This document shows, piece after piece, positions 11,145 to 21,391 of a stretch of DNA of 64,000 bases. The notes under the pieces are model-generated. The model searched no databases. It saw nothing but the letters and a program-made list of their open reading frames with translations, and had not been told where the DNA came from. The stretch covers positions 888,501-952,500 of the forward strand of contig OZ037850.1 of the NCBI GenBank assembly GCA_964035575.1. The letters are read 5' to 3'. The DNA is from Rhynchopus sp. YZ270_cl-10 (Eukaryota; Euglenozoa; Diplonemea; Diplonemida; Diplonemidae). The translations under genes were made by a program, and so were the position numbers. Each line of letters opens with the position of its first letter. Within the stretch, counting starts at the first letter, position 1.

Positions 11145-11866
11145 AGAGAGAGAGGGGGGGGGGGGAAGAAAAATGGAGAAGCCCTGATGCAACCCCGAAG
11201 GCAAGGGGGTTTGGAGGAGCTTTGTATTGATCAGTTAAGAGCTGGTTTCAAAGCAAAAAAAAAGTGATCCCATTTTTGCCGTCCCAAAACACAACGTTAT
11301 TTTAGAGAAGCAAGCTAGATATTTCTTGCAAAAAAAGAAATTGAGTGCCATTGAGTGCAGCTCGATAGAAAATCGATACAAAAGATCCATCCCCCTTGTT
11401 TTCTAAGAATTTATTCTTCATTTATTTTGGGACATTGTATACACTTTTTTTTAGGCATTTCATTTTTGCATCCTGCCTCCGCTTCTGAGACATGCGACTC
11501 GCGAAACAGGTGTTCTCTCTTGCTGCATGGGAAGGGTGAAGTCATTTCCCTTCTCCCCCAAAAATGCACTCAAACGCATCTGTTACTCCTCCGACGCTGG
11601 TGGACAAAACTCCATCTTTCGATTGAAAATAATATCTTAATCTCCTCCGCTCACAGCTCTTTGTGCTACCGACAGAGATTTTTCCCCATGCTCTCAAATG
11701 CTCTCAAACACATCCCTACCCACGCCGTCTGTCTCCAACACACACGGTCTGCACTACCAACCTATCACCCATATTTCATTCTCTCCACATCAGACGCCTT
11801 TTACACATACACCCATCCCCTCCCCCTTTCCCCACTCCCCTTGCCACCATCCTTCCCCCCCCGAGG
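11145..11866. other. Spacer with long pyrimidine tract
   Basis: A G run lies at the left. The right half from about 11700 is strongly pyrimidine-rich and probably serves as the trans-splicing signal for the kinase gene. Nothing else is recognised. Confidence 0.5.
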
Positions 11867-13411
11867 ATGACTCCCGAGGAGGTGATCCGCTTTAAGAACA
11901 TAGAGGAAGAGTTGAGGCGGGAGAAGGACATCAGACGGAGGGTAGAAGAGGAGCTTGCGATGACGAAGCAGGGACTGACAATTCCGGGACGCTCGCCTTC
12001 TGGAGATGGCGCAGGGTGGAAGGCACAACGGAAACAACTCATTTCAGTACGCGCCTGCGTGGTTTGCGGCCTTGAAGACCAAGCTGGAGAGCAGAGGGCT
12101 AAGGGTTTTAAATGCTTTTCTTGCGTAGGACTGCCTTCTGACCCAAACTACGTTCGCCTCATTGAGGAAGAAACCCTTAAGAAAAGCTTTGACGAGAACG
12201 GCCACATCCTTATCAATGAGTACCGTATTCTCCGCACTCTAGGGTCTGGGGCATTTGGCGAAGTACGTCTTGCGCAACGTGATGACACTGGAATGCAGTA
12301 TGCCATAAAATGCCTTACCAAAGCTTCCCTTCAACAGACAATGGGAAACCGTCACAGACGCCTCTCAGACCCCATGCGGCCTATCTACGAAGAGATTCGT
12401 AAGATGAAAGAGCTCCGCCACCCCAACATCGCTCAGATCTACGGCTCCATGACCTCAAACGACGAAGTCATGATCCTCATGGAATACCTCCAAGGCGGCC
12501 CCATCTTCACCCCAGGGCAGGCCCCCATCAGGGTATCGACCCTCAAACGCTACTTCTACGCCATAGCTAGCGGGTTAGAGTACCTTCATGATAACGGAAT
12601 CATCCACAGAGACATCAAACCCGAGAACATCCTTCTCGATGGAAATGGAAATGTAAAGCTAGTCGATTTTGGTGTCTCTGCGCGCATTCCCGACGAAAGT
12701 GATACCTTAAAAGTATGGGGTGTAGTAGGCACCCTCGCTTTCATTGCCCCAGAAGCATTCGAAAATGCAAGCATAAACGGAGAAAAAGCAGATGTCTGGG
12801 CCTTTGGAGTGACTGCCTACATGATGGCCACCGGGAACAGCCCTTGGGACTATGATGAAGAAAGGAAGACCCAGGGTCTAGCATTGAGCCATTCAATCCG
12901 CAACTTTGACGTCAACTTTGATGCTATCCAAGACGCGCATTTGCGGGACCTGCTTGAGACTATCCTGGCGCGCGATGTGGAGCAGCGGATGAAACCCCGC
13001 GAGATTCTCCGGCATGCGTTCCTCATTGAAGTACGTGTTCGTAAGGGTCATCCGATTGAGCCGCGTCAAAGTACCTTTGTATGGGATAGTAACAAGAGTA
13101 CGTTGTCCCTCAGCGATCCGCTTTCAGAGTCAGGACAGATTGTCTCTAAATTCTTTGAGCAGTGTGGCTCTGACTTCACCATTGTAACAGGAGCGGACTA
13201 TGAACTGACACTTATCGATCAGCTCCGCGACCCCAGAAGAAAACGCGCCGACACAGGCGCTGCACTTCAACTGCAACGCTCGCGTACCAGCTCCAGAACA
13301 TCCCTAACAGGCACAGGTCTTGAAGATGGCCTGGAAAGCATGAGTTTCGCCTCCACCAGCATAGGATCCCTCATTTCAGCAAAAGAAGGGAGTACCAATG
13401 GTAGTGGATGA
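11867..13411 (+). CDS. CaMKK-like Ser/Thr protein kinase with N-terminal zinc-binding motif
   Basis: The 514-residue product begins with a charged coiled coil (1-35), then a CxxC-x15-CxxC motif (C64, C67, C83, C86) that looks like a small zinc ribbon. The kinase domain starts at about 119: glycine loop GSGAFGEV, lysine in YAIKCL, catalytic HRDIKPENILL, VDFGVSA, and APE in FIAPEAFE, ending with IEVRVRKGHP. The insert after the catalytic lysine and the helix C region (EEIRKMKELRHPNIAQIYG) resemble the calmodulin-dependent kinase kinase / LKB1-activating group (ELM, TOS3, SAK1). Such kinases phosphorylate AMPK-type kinases. A serine/threonine-rich tail follows. The first ATG after the pyrimidine tract was chosen; the frame is open upstream. 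Confidence 0.85.
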   Translation: MTPEEVIRFKNIEEELRREKDIRRRVEEELAMTKQGLTIPGRSPSGDGAGWKAQRKQLISVRACVVCGLEDQAGEQRAKGFKCFSCVGLPSDPNYVRLIEEETLKKSFDENGHILINEYRILRTLGSGAFGEVRLAQRDDTGMQYAIKCLTKASLQQTMGNRHRRLSDPMRPIYEEIRKMKELRHPNIAQIYGSMTSNDEVMILMEYLQGGPIFTPGQAPIRVSTLKRYFYAIASGLEYLHDNGIIHRDIKPENILLDGNGNVKLVDFGVSARIPDESDTLKVWGVVGTLAFIAPEAFENASINGEKADVWAFGVTAYMMATGNSPWDYDEERKTQGLALSHSIRNFDVNFDAIQDAHLRDLLETILARDVEQRMKPREILRHAFLIEVRVRKGHPIEPRQSTFVWDSNKSTLSLSDPLSESGQIVSKFFEQCGSDFTIVTGADYELTLIDQLRDPRRKRADTGAALQLQRSRTSSRTSLTGTGLEDGLESMSFASTSIGSLISAKEGSTNGSG

Positions 13412-13510
13412 TGCGCACCCCCCCTGATTCCCTCCTAATTTTTTTTTTTTTTTTTTGCGTTTTGTTTAGATTTTTAATCCGGTTACTGATTATCAAAAAA
13501 AGGGGGAATA

Positions 13511-13579
13511 AAGTGGAGATTGCACGTGGCAACGCAACCGAGGCAACTACACTACTCCAAACAATTTATCAAAAAAAAA
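13511..13579 (+). repeat. Dispersed repeat F, copy 1
   Basis: About 70 bases are shared with 40325-40405: AGTGGAGATT, then GGCAAC, then CGAGGCAACTACA and CAATTTATCAAAAAAA in the same order and strand. Confidence 0.65.
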
Positions 13580-13965
13580 CCCAAAATATTGCTCGACGGC
13601 TTCATAAATAGGCCCCCCCCCATTTCCCCGCTCCTTAGACTATTCCTTTTCAACTTTCTATTTGAAAGCAAAGAGAGGTGTTCCCTTTTTCTTTCAAAAG
13701 CTCTTTATTTTTGCAACACTTGCTGGCTTTCCCCCTCTCTCAATGTCAATTGAGCACAGTATTCAAAATCAGGGTGGTGTGTGAGTGAGAACACCTACCT
13801 GACCTCATGGTGGAGGGTGAATGCGATGCTACATACATTGTCGTACTTGTGTTCGCTTGTGTTTGTCAGATGATAGTCGAAGCTGCATAAAGCTGCTTGC
13901 ACGCATTGGAGACGCAGAAGTGTATTTCCAATGTGCCACAGTAGTGTCGCCTCCGAACATCAATT

Positions 13966-13994
13966 AAAGATGTGCGCATACACATTCATCTTTC
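13966..13994 (+). ncRNA. Stem-loop, class B
   Basis: Class B design: AAGATG against CATCTT, inner TGTG against CACA, and a two-base TT bulge. Here the loop is only CGCATA. It follows the CaMKK-like gene. Confidence 0.6.
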
Positions 13995-14154
13995 CAGCTT
14001 TCATCTCTTTCCTTCTTTTCTTTTTTCTTTTTCTTTTTTTGAGAGGTGTTAAAGTGCATCTTTCAAATTTCTCCTCTGCCCCAAGTTAAAAAGTTCTTTT
14101 TTTGTTCAAATGATTTATTCTCTTGTGCCGAGGAACATTCAGTTTTATATGTAC

Positions 14155-14202
14155 CAAGGCACACTGTTCACGAGAGGGCTTTTGTATTTCAAAATCAACT
14201 TT
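14155..14202 (+). ncRNA. Stem-loop, class C
   Basis: The loop ACGAGA lies between GTTC and GGGC arms, and the tail is TTTCAAAATCAACTTT. Confidence 0.65.
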
Positions 14203-14302
14203 TATTTTTATCAACCTCACTACGCCCCAGAGGCGTTTCCACTATTTACAAATGAAGTGCGCTCAATGGAGTTCAGTAACCCCCCCCCCCGCAGAGAAGC
14301 AA

Positions 14303-14361
14303 CACCTGCCCGCCCGCCTATGAACGAACGGTGAGGCGTTTGCAGTTTTAATTTCTCTTAT
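14303..14361 (+). ncRNA. Stem-loop, class D
   Basis: The core GAACGGTGAGGCGTTTGCA is shared with the other class D copies, and a pyrimidine-rich tail follows. Confidence 0.5.
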
Positions 14362-14375
14362 TTTTTTTCTCTTTT

Positions 14376-14414
14376 AAGACGACCCTTAGCACTAGAGGCT
14401 TAGGGTCATCTTGG
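14376..14414 (+). ncRNA. Stem-loop, class A, extended helix
   Basis: AAGACGA faces TCATCTT. The inner helix has grown to CCCTTAGC against GCTTAGGG around the loop ACTAGAG, and the extra bases match on both arms. Confidence 0.7.
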
Positions 14415-14429
14415 TAACTTTTTCCTTTT

Positions 14430-14462
14430 AGGTGACTAAGTATGTGAGATTTATCATCTTTT
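14430..14462 (+). ncRNA. Stem-loop, class A
   Basis: AGGTGA faces TCATCT, and inner TAAGT faces ATTTA around ATGTGAG. The inner helix differs from the class consensus but still pairs. Confidence 0.6.
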
Positions 14463-15142
14463 CCCAAAGTTTTCTCTTTGTGCTTCGAGCAGGGAGGTCA
14501 TTCGAAGAAGGCAGCTTTGCATAACAATAACTAATTCTGTACGCTGTTCTGCAATGCCCGCCTCTAGCGACTTCCTTTGCCAACCGCCTACCTTCCCAAA
14601 GCAGCCTTGCTGAGGGGGGGGTGGGAAAAAAAGAAGCAGCACTGTAGTGTCAAAGTTCCCCTTAGTCCCCACCCCCGCCGTTCTGGTACAGTTCAGTTTC
14701 GTTAAAATTTGTTTCAGCCTTTTTTTAGGAGGAAGTTCGTATGGTTCATTGCAGCATTTTTTAGCAAAAGGAACAAAAAAATGTTACCATTGAGTGCACC
14801 CCAAGGTTCCCACTCCTGGGTTCTTGGGTGATTGTCGAGATAACAAAATAATAAAAAGGAAAAAAAGGAAACATACGGTAGCTTTGCTCGTTTTCCCCCT
14901 ATATATGACCAGAGTTTTCGCTGTGCTGCAGCGGTGTTGAAGAGGTACCGTGCGCATGTCTGCATTCGTTAGACATGTGTACGTTACCTCATTCAGGAAC
15001 CTTTTGATCTGCTCAAAAAAAACAAATTTATTGTCAAAGGGATTTGTGACTGCGGCCGTTGTTCATATTCACTTCTTTCAAGCTTGCTTTCATTTTTGGT
15101 TTTTTTTGTTTTTTTTTTTTTCCACTTTCAAATTCTCTTTCT

Positions 15143-15190
15143 TGGTATACTGTTCACAAGAGGGCTTTGTATTTCAAGACACCTTTCCTT
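15143..15190 (+). ncRNA. Stem-loop, class C
   Basis: ATAC and GTAT arms, GTTC and GGGC arms, loop ACAAGA, tail TTTCAAGACACC. Confidence 0.65.
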
Positions 15191-15464
15191 TAAGATATTT
15201 TCCCATGGGGTATACTTCATAATAAAGAACAGCTTTGTTCGCTTGTGTCAGTACCCCACCCACCCATCCATCTTACCCGCTCACCACTCCTTCAATATTA
15301 CGCTTGGCGTTGTGTTGTTCTAGGTACCTGCAAAGGAAATGATAAATGATTGTGTAGAGAGTAGAGAGACGCATACATATCAAAAAAGAGCTTTTTTTAT
15401 ATTGCAAAGCTCATTGCCACATATCTGGCTCTCATTTTTTCCCCCATACCCCCTGCAGATTGCT

Positions 15465-15500
15465 TTAGGTGACTCAGCACGAGAGGGTCCTGGATCATCA
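15465..15500 (+). ncRNA. Stem-loop, class A (partly decayed)
   Basis: AGGTGACTCAGC, then the loop ACGAGAG and GGATCATC are present; the inner helix is imperfect. Confidence 0.5.
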
Positions 15501-15941
15501 TCCTTTTTTTGTTTGTTTCTCAAAAGTGTCATTACAGACTCCCCTCCCTTCTGTGGGTCCTGCTTACCAGGCACCCTCCCTGTCCGCCTTTCCTCCCCCC
15601 CCTCGTTCTGATAAAGACTGCTCGTCACAGATTTTCTTATGATTGCATCCTGTTGAGTGCTCATTGCATAGTACAACTGCCGTTTATTGGGCTGCAGTGC
15701 ACAAACTGTATTAATGTGTTTCTCAAAAAAATAAAAAAAAGATGCAAAAAGAAATCCCCCACATGAGATGCATAGGGCAGCATCCTCTACACCCTCCCCC
15801 TCACTTCTCTTCCCTTCTCTCCCCTTCTCTGAGGGTCACCTCATGCAAATTCTTCGGAAAACAATGGATATTTTATTTCATTTCTTCCCCCAGCATTAGC
15901 CGACTACCATAAATTCCACCAACACTACAGGACTGAGGGGG

Positions 15942-18461
15942 ATGCGTGATGACGACGATGATGAGCGGGGGGGAGGGTTGATGGGTGGGATGGACTTTAG
16001 GATGGGGGGTGACTTGCCGCTTTTGGATGAGGAGGGCGAGATTGACTTTGAAGCGGCACGGGAGCGGGAGATGGGCTCCTTTATTGACAAATTCGAGGCT
16101 GCGGTTGTAGAGGAGACTGCAGAGGGGGCCACTGCTTATGTCGCTGTGGCATGCTCCAAGGGGGCAAGGGATAGCATGGAGGACGGTCACTGCATTGCGC
16201 TTGACATGTCTGTCACAGATTTATCCTGTTTTGGTGTTTTTGATGGCCACGGTGGTGCAGGATGTTCAGAATTTATTGCAAAAAGTAGTCATAAAAAGCT
16301 CAGCAATATGGTGCAAGGTGCGAAGGTGTATTCCACAGGGATGTCAGGGCTTCTTGCGCCGATTCCCTCTGACAAAGAGATCCAAGATATGTGTCAAGAC
16401 TTGGATGCAGAGTTCTTGGAGAGCCAAGGTGGGAACGACTCTGCAGTGGGGGATGCGTCGGGGTCGACAGGGACCTTTGCGTTCATTGCGTTGAAGGCGC
16501 TGTCGTCGGGGGAGATTGCATACAAACTGAAGGTCGCAAATGTAGGTGACAGTCGCATCATCGCAGTACGCTCCAAACGTGCCGTCACCATGACACGCGA
16601 CCACAAGCCCTCCGACCCCGACGAGAAGGCACGTATACGCAACGCAGGCGGTTGGGTCTCGCGAGAACGTGTCGACGGCAAGCTTGCAGTCTCCCGATCC
16701 TTCGGTGATACATACTACAAACAGTCTGACAGCGAGCTCACACACAAAGTCATCTGCGTCCCCGAAATGTCAGAGCTGACCCTCCACTGCGGAGACATGG
16801 TGTTGCTGTGCTGCGACGGCGTGTTTGAGGTATTTAACGAGACAGTGTATTTTGGTGGGAGTATCATTGCCAACGTTTTTATTTTCTCTTTTTTATACAT
16901 CTATTTCTGTTCCGACTTCGCTTAGCTTTTTTGAATGCGGAAAACCCCAAAATGCACACCCTTAAACAATGAACACAACAGAGCGGCTTGACATCGGAGG
17001 ACGTGACGCGCATGGCAGTCGAGATTGTAAAGGAGAACCCACACAACGTAGGCCTTGCTGCGTCCAAGATCTGCGACGAGGTGTGTGTCTTTTTGTAAGA
17101 GGATTTCTGTAAAAATACCAGAAATTAGATCTCTGCTTCAGTTTTGGTCAAATAAACCCCCAGTAGCTAAACACATAAAAATAAACTTTTCCCACCTTTG
17201 CAAACACACGCACACCCCTACAAGAAACAAATACAAATACAATTATTTTCTATAACCCACCCCACCTCAGGCATTGGTACGTGGGTCCACCGACAACGTG
17301 ACATGCATGATTGTTGAAATGAAGCGCATCCCCGAGGCACGCAGCCAACCCAAGTACTACTCTTCCTCCAAGCCCACACGCCCCTTCTCTGATGGGCTCG
17401 ACTCGTCGCTGTCGATGTCGATGTCTGCGAAGGCCAATTCCAGCGGCTCGCTTCTTACCACGAGCAATAGTGCGCTTGCGTCCAACGTCAACGTCCCCTT
17501 GGTCAAGACACCACAAAGCTTCCTCCGTCTTGTCGTCCTTGAAAGACGTGCCGACGAACCTGACTTCGGCTTTTTCCTGAAGTCTGACACAAGCCCACAG
17601 CAGCCAACCACATTCGCGACGTCGCAGGACTACAAAGGCAGCTCTCCTGTCCACGTCTGCGAACGGTGGAACCGTGTGAGCGGGGTCACTGACGGGGGTG
17701 CGGCACACCGTGCGTGGCTGCGGTCGGGGATGACGATTCTTTCCATTGATGGACGGCCTGTTACGAGCCGGGACCCTTTTTTGCGGAAGGTTGAACAGCT
17801 TAATCGGAGTAGTGTGTTGAAGGTGTCGTTCACTGTCAAGGCGGATGCTTCTGCTTGGGCGAGGGTACGACGCGAGCGTGTGTGCGGCGGCGCACCGGAC
17901 CGTTCTAGCGAGCGGGTAGACCGTGTGTTCAGCCCCAGCCGCAAGGGGCGGCAGTGTGCACGGGAGAGCAACCCTGATGCGGAGCGGCGGCGCTCCACAT
18001 CAGGGTCGTCCACGCTGTCGGGGTCGACACGGAGCATTCGAGCAGCACCGGGCACACCTACGTCGGCACGCTCGATGCGGAAGATGTCCTCTCTCTCGCA
18101 GTCGGCAGTGTCGCTCATAGTACCGCCACCTCTCTCCAAGTCGTGCTCACGCAAGAAGAAGGACCCCATGCAGCGCAGCCACTCCACCAATGCAGGAGCT
18201 GACAGGACCGAGCGTGCCACCTTCTCAAAGCGCCCCCTCAGGCGCGACATCTCCCCCGCAAGTCGGCGCTTCTCGCGTGACCGCGACCGCGAGCATCTCT
18301 CCGTCGCAAGTCCCACAGCAGGGCGCTCCTCTCGCACCGCAAGTCCCACCGTCTCCACCAAACTCAAGTCCACCCCAGTCAAACCCCTCTTCCTCCGCTC
18401 CTGCGCACCACCTCTCACCCACTCTCGGGTGATTCGATCGCCGTCGCGCGACCCAAAGTGA
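15942..18461 (+). CDS. PP2C-type phosphatase fused to a PDZ-like domain
   Basis: Three exons, 15942-16829, 16982-17080 and 17271-18461, give 725 residues. Residues about 50-375 hold all PP2C signatures: RDSMEDGH, FGVFDGHGGAG, GSTGTFAF, VANVGDSR, TRDHKPSDPDEKARI, LAVSRSFGD, CCDGVFE and RGSTDNVTCMIVEM, so the metal-binding aspartates are present. Splicing is supported because DGVFE and DEALVRGSTDNVT are rebuilt across the joins. Exon 3 then encodes a PDZ-like fold at about 415-520 (GFFLKSD; VSGVTDGGAAHRAWLRSGMT; ILSIDGRPV), followed by a basic serine/arginine-rich tail. PP2C enzymes remove phosphate from serine and threonine; the PDZ would target it to partners. A trans-splice AG lies at 15892-15893. 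Confidence 0.88.
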
Positions 18462-18595
18462 GGGGGGGTATAGTGGGGAGGAGGAGGAAAAAAGTGGGGT
18501 GTAAAAAAAAATAGTTCAAAAAAAAATCTGTATTTCGGTCTGTTCTGTTGTTTTGTTGATTTGGTGGGGTTTTTTTTTTCAATGCGAAATATTTG

Positions 18596-18629
18596 AGGGG
18601 GTGCACGAGAGGCATGTCCGTCTTTTTTT
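18596..18629 (+). ncRNA. Stem-loop, class B (outer helix lost)
   Basis: TGC and GCA close the loop ACGAGAG. The outer arms have decayed, but the pyrimidine tail GTCTTTTTTTC is present just after the PP2C gene. Confidence 0.4.
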
Positions 18630-18778
18630 CAAGTTTTTTCTTTTTGGAATGTTCCATGATTGTCTCAGATAGGATGTGGTTTGTATAGGGGTGTAGAGTC
18701 TGCATTTGGTTTTTTGTTTCCTGTTATTGAATGCGTTGTATTTTTGGTCCATTTTCCCCCAAAGTTATTTTCTATTTT

Positions 18779-18823
18779 AAAGATGTATGGCATAATGTGC
18801 GCTTGAGAGGCACATTCATCTTA
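18779..18823 (+). ncRNA. Stem-loop, class B with insertion
   Basis: AAGATG faces CATCTT and TGTGC faces GCACA around GCTTGAGAG. About ten bases are inserted in the 5' strand between the two helices. Confidence 0.6.
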
Positions 18824-19098
18824 CAAACTTTCTTCTTTTTGGATGGCATCATCCCCACTGTTGCTTCTATTTTTGCATTTTTTTTTTTTTTTATATAAGG
18901 CTTTCTCGAATATCCAGATAGGACGCCCTGCCGAAAAAAAGCTTTCTAGTCTGATAACAAAAAAAGAGGGGAGAGGTCAGACGGGTTAACTTCATCTCTT
19001 CCACAGTCTTCGTGGATGAAGTGGACTCTGTCTGTGAAAAGCATATTCGCTGTCAAAAAAAAGACGTTGCTTGCACCCCACCCTACCCCTTTTTTTTC

Positions 19099-19131
19099 AG
19101 GTGACTAAGCACGCAGGGAGGTTCATCTTCA
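19099..19131 (+). ncRNA. Stem-loop, class A (3' inner arm lost)
   Basis: AGGTGACTAAGCACG and GGTTCATCTT are recognisable; the second inner arm is shortened. Confidence 0.45.
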
Positions 19132-19536
19132 ATTTTTCTCTTTTTATTTATTTATTCATTTGCTTTTTTTTTCAAAAAGAAGGGAACATTCTTTTGTTGA
19201 TCCCTATACCTATGCGTTCAATTTATTGAATGCATCTGTTGAAATACTTTGCCACAGTAGTTTTGTCATGCAAAGGGGATACTACGTGAACGTAATTTGT
19301 GGTGTCCATTTTTTTGGCTCAAAAAGTGAAAATATATTTTATAATTTCTTTTTTTTTTTTTTTTTGAAAGGATACGTTGTGCGCCTTGCTGCCTTATAGT
19401 AATCTTCACCCCTTATTTTACCCCGATTGTGTTTTTTTCCCCTGTTTTTTTTTCTTCCAAAATAGCCTCACACCCACCCTGTTATCCCGAGACAGCGACG
19501 TCCTGTAGAATTCTAGTAACAACACGTCGTTTTGTT

Positions 19537-19578
19537 TTAGATGTGTGTGCCACCCCCCGTGAGGTTCTTCCATCTTTC
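19537..19578 (+). ncRNA. Stem-loop, class B (diverged)
   Basis: AGATG and CATCT arms are spaced as in class B; the loop contains CGTGAG. Confidence 0.4.
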
Positions 19579-19609
19579 AAGTGATTTTGCTTTTTTAATA
19601 TATTCTAAA

Positions 19610-19650
19610 GGTTTTCCAAGCACGAGAGGCTTAGGATCATTCTCACCAAA
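19610..19650 (+). ncRNA. Stem-loop, class A
   Basis: CCAAGC and GCTTAG flank the loop ACGAGAG, then GATCATTCTC; the outer helix is weak. Confidence 0.5.
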
Positions 19651-19703
19651 CCTTTTTTCCCATAGAGCTTTCGTAACTACTGCTGTGCTTGGAATTTTCA
19701 TTC

Positions 19704-19728
19704 CCTTCCCCTTCCCCTTCCCCTTCCC
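19704..19728. repeat. CCCCTT microsatellite
   Basis: About four tandem copies of CCCCTT. Confidence 0.7.
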
Positions 19729-19850
19729 CCGTCACAGTTACTGCACAAAGCCGCTAAGAAGGCCGTTCTACCTTGTTTGATGAGGGTCTGGACATCATTC
19801 ATTTTCCTTGCTTCCCATTTATCTCATGGAAACTGACCTGTTTGCTTTTT

Positions 19851-19892
19851 GAAGTACACTGTACAGCGCTGTGTATTTCAAGTCAAATTGTA
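19851..19892 (+). ncRNA. Stem-loop, class C with a different apical hairpin
   Basis: The TACAC and GTGTA arms and the tail TTTCAAGTCAAATT are kept. The apex is replaced by the palindrome CAGCGCTG. Confidence 0.5.
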
Positions 19893-20279
19893 TTGCAAAT
19901 TATTTTGCAGGCAGGGGGTTTTCTAGAAGGGTAGCTTTTAGGTACGTTTTACTAACTTTTTTTTTCGTTTTGATTTGTAACATTCCGGAGACACGCCAAT
20001 ATAGCGTTCGCTCCCTGTTCATTTTGTTGTTAATAACCGTTTAAGGCCTCCAACCAGATAGATGGTTGCATTTTTTTTTTTGAGGTTCTACCTAGTAGTA
20101 GCTCCCTGCCACGATACTCTACCCAGCCTTGGTTGCTTTTTTTCCCCCCAACCTCAAATCAATTTCGACAACCGCTGTCTCATTGCTTGCTCAAAAAGAA
20201 AAGAGAACAAAAAAAAAGACATGTGGCAGTTGGTTGTCCATACACAGGATCTCAACGTCACAAAATATTGTTTGTTTTT

Positions 20280-20312
20280 TTGGTGACTAAGTGAGCCTTA
20301 TGATCATCTTAC
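20280..20312 (+). ncRNA. Stem-loop, class A (short loop)
   Basis: GGTGA faces TCATC, TAAG faces CTTA, and the loop is shortened to TGAGC. Confidence 0.55.
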
Positions 20313-20431
20313 TATTTTTGGATGTGTACGCAGGGTACAATTCATCTCTGCATTCTTTTTGTTAAGGTGGTTAGTCACTTAGGTTTATCTGTTTTTGCGT
20401 GTATGTTCTCTCTCTAGCTATTCTCTGTTTA

Positions 20432-20475
20432 TAGGTACACTGTTCACGAGAGGGCTTTGTATTTCAAGTCAATTT
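20432..20475 (+). ncRNA. Stem-loop, class C
   Basis: A near-consensus copy: TACA, CT, GTTC, loop ACGAGA, GGGC, TT, TGTA, then TTTCAAGTCAA. Confidence 0.7.
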
Positions 20476-21307
20476 TTATTCTGCTCACAGCATACGGAAC
20501 GGTCTGCTTCAGGTGCTTTTGAATGCTTTTTGCCAGCCCCCTCCCCATCCACATCACACTAGTTGCATTGCCTTTAAGGTAAATGGAAACTCTCACCTAC
20601 CCTATTTTACAGATGTGCGATCCCCTTAGAAGTGCGTCTATATTTTAAAACAGACTTTATTTTCTCTAGTTGTTTGTCTGTCCTCTCATCTGACCTATAA
20701 AAACTGAACATAAATTGGGGATTTTTTTTTTATGGTTGGTTATTGGGCTCAGGAAAGCCTTGTTGGTACAAAAATTTAAGAAGAAGAAGAGAAAAAAAAA
20801 TGGATTAGTCCTTCGATGGTTTTCGCTCATATTTGCGTGTCCTTTTTTTTGTTTTTTTGGGAGATATTCCACATTGCATTACACGTGGATGTGTTGTGTT
20901 TTTTTTAGTGTGGCAGCTACACTAATCCACATATTGTCGAAAAAAGGGACAGAGGGGGGTGAATTTTTTTGTAAAAAAAGCATTGCTATTTTTGCGTCAG
21001 GGTCAACGTCGCAAAAAAGGAAAAAAAAAGGGGGAGGGGAGGGTTTTTGTATGTATTCGTTCCATCCTCTTTTATGGGGTTCAAAGTTTTGTTCACAACG
21101 CAAAAGTTCTTTTGCTTCCTTTCTCCCCCTTTTTTATGTGTGTGCATGAAAGGCGGATGCGTCTTGTTCAAGTTTTTATTTTTTTATTTTCTTGCATTTT
21201 TCCTAATACTGTGCGCATCTTATTGGAGGGTACTAGGTGGATGGCAACCCCTCCAGCATCTGGTACCGGAGGATATTATATTTTTTTTTTGTGTGCTTTC
21301 ATCCGGA

Positions 21308-21352
21308 TGGCTGGCATTGTAAGTGGGTCAGTCGGAGATGCCTCAACAACTA
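21308..21352 (+). ncRNA. Stem-loop, class E
   Basis: GGCTGGCATTGTAAGTGGG, then TCAGTCGGAGATGCC, then CAACAACTA. It shares ATCCGG upstream with the copy at 4835 and the longer apical part with the copy at 60310. Confidence 0.5.
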
Positions 21353-21391
21353 CCATTTTTATTTTTCTTCGGCGGAGCAAAGATAAACAGG

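Larger units (their letters stand above)
13412..15941. other. Spacer with several stem-loops
   Basis: This 2.5 kb stretch holds one class B, two class C, three class A and one class D stem-loops and half of a repeat pair (13511). Open frames are short and without domains. Confidence 0.6.

Noticed and set aside
17630-18418. 262-codon minus-strand frame opposite the PP2C tail
   Set aside because: It is arginine-rich and low in complexity; the + frame continues a splice-supported gene.
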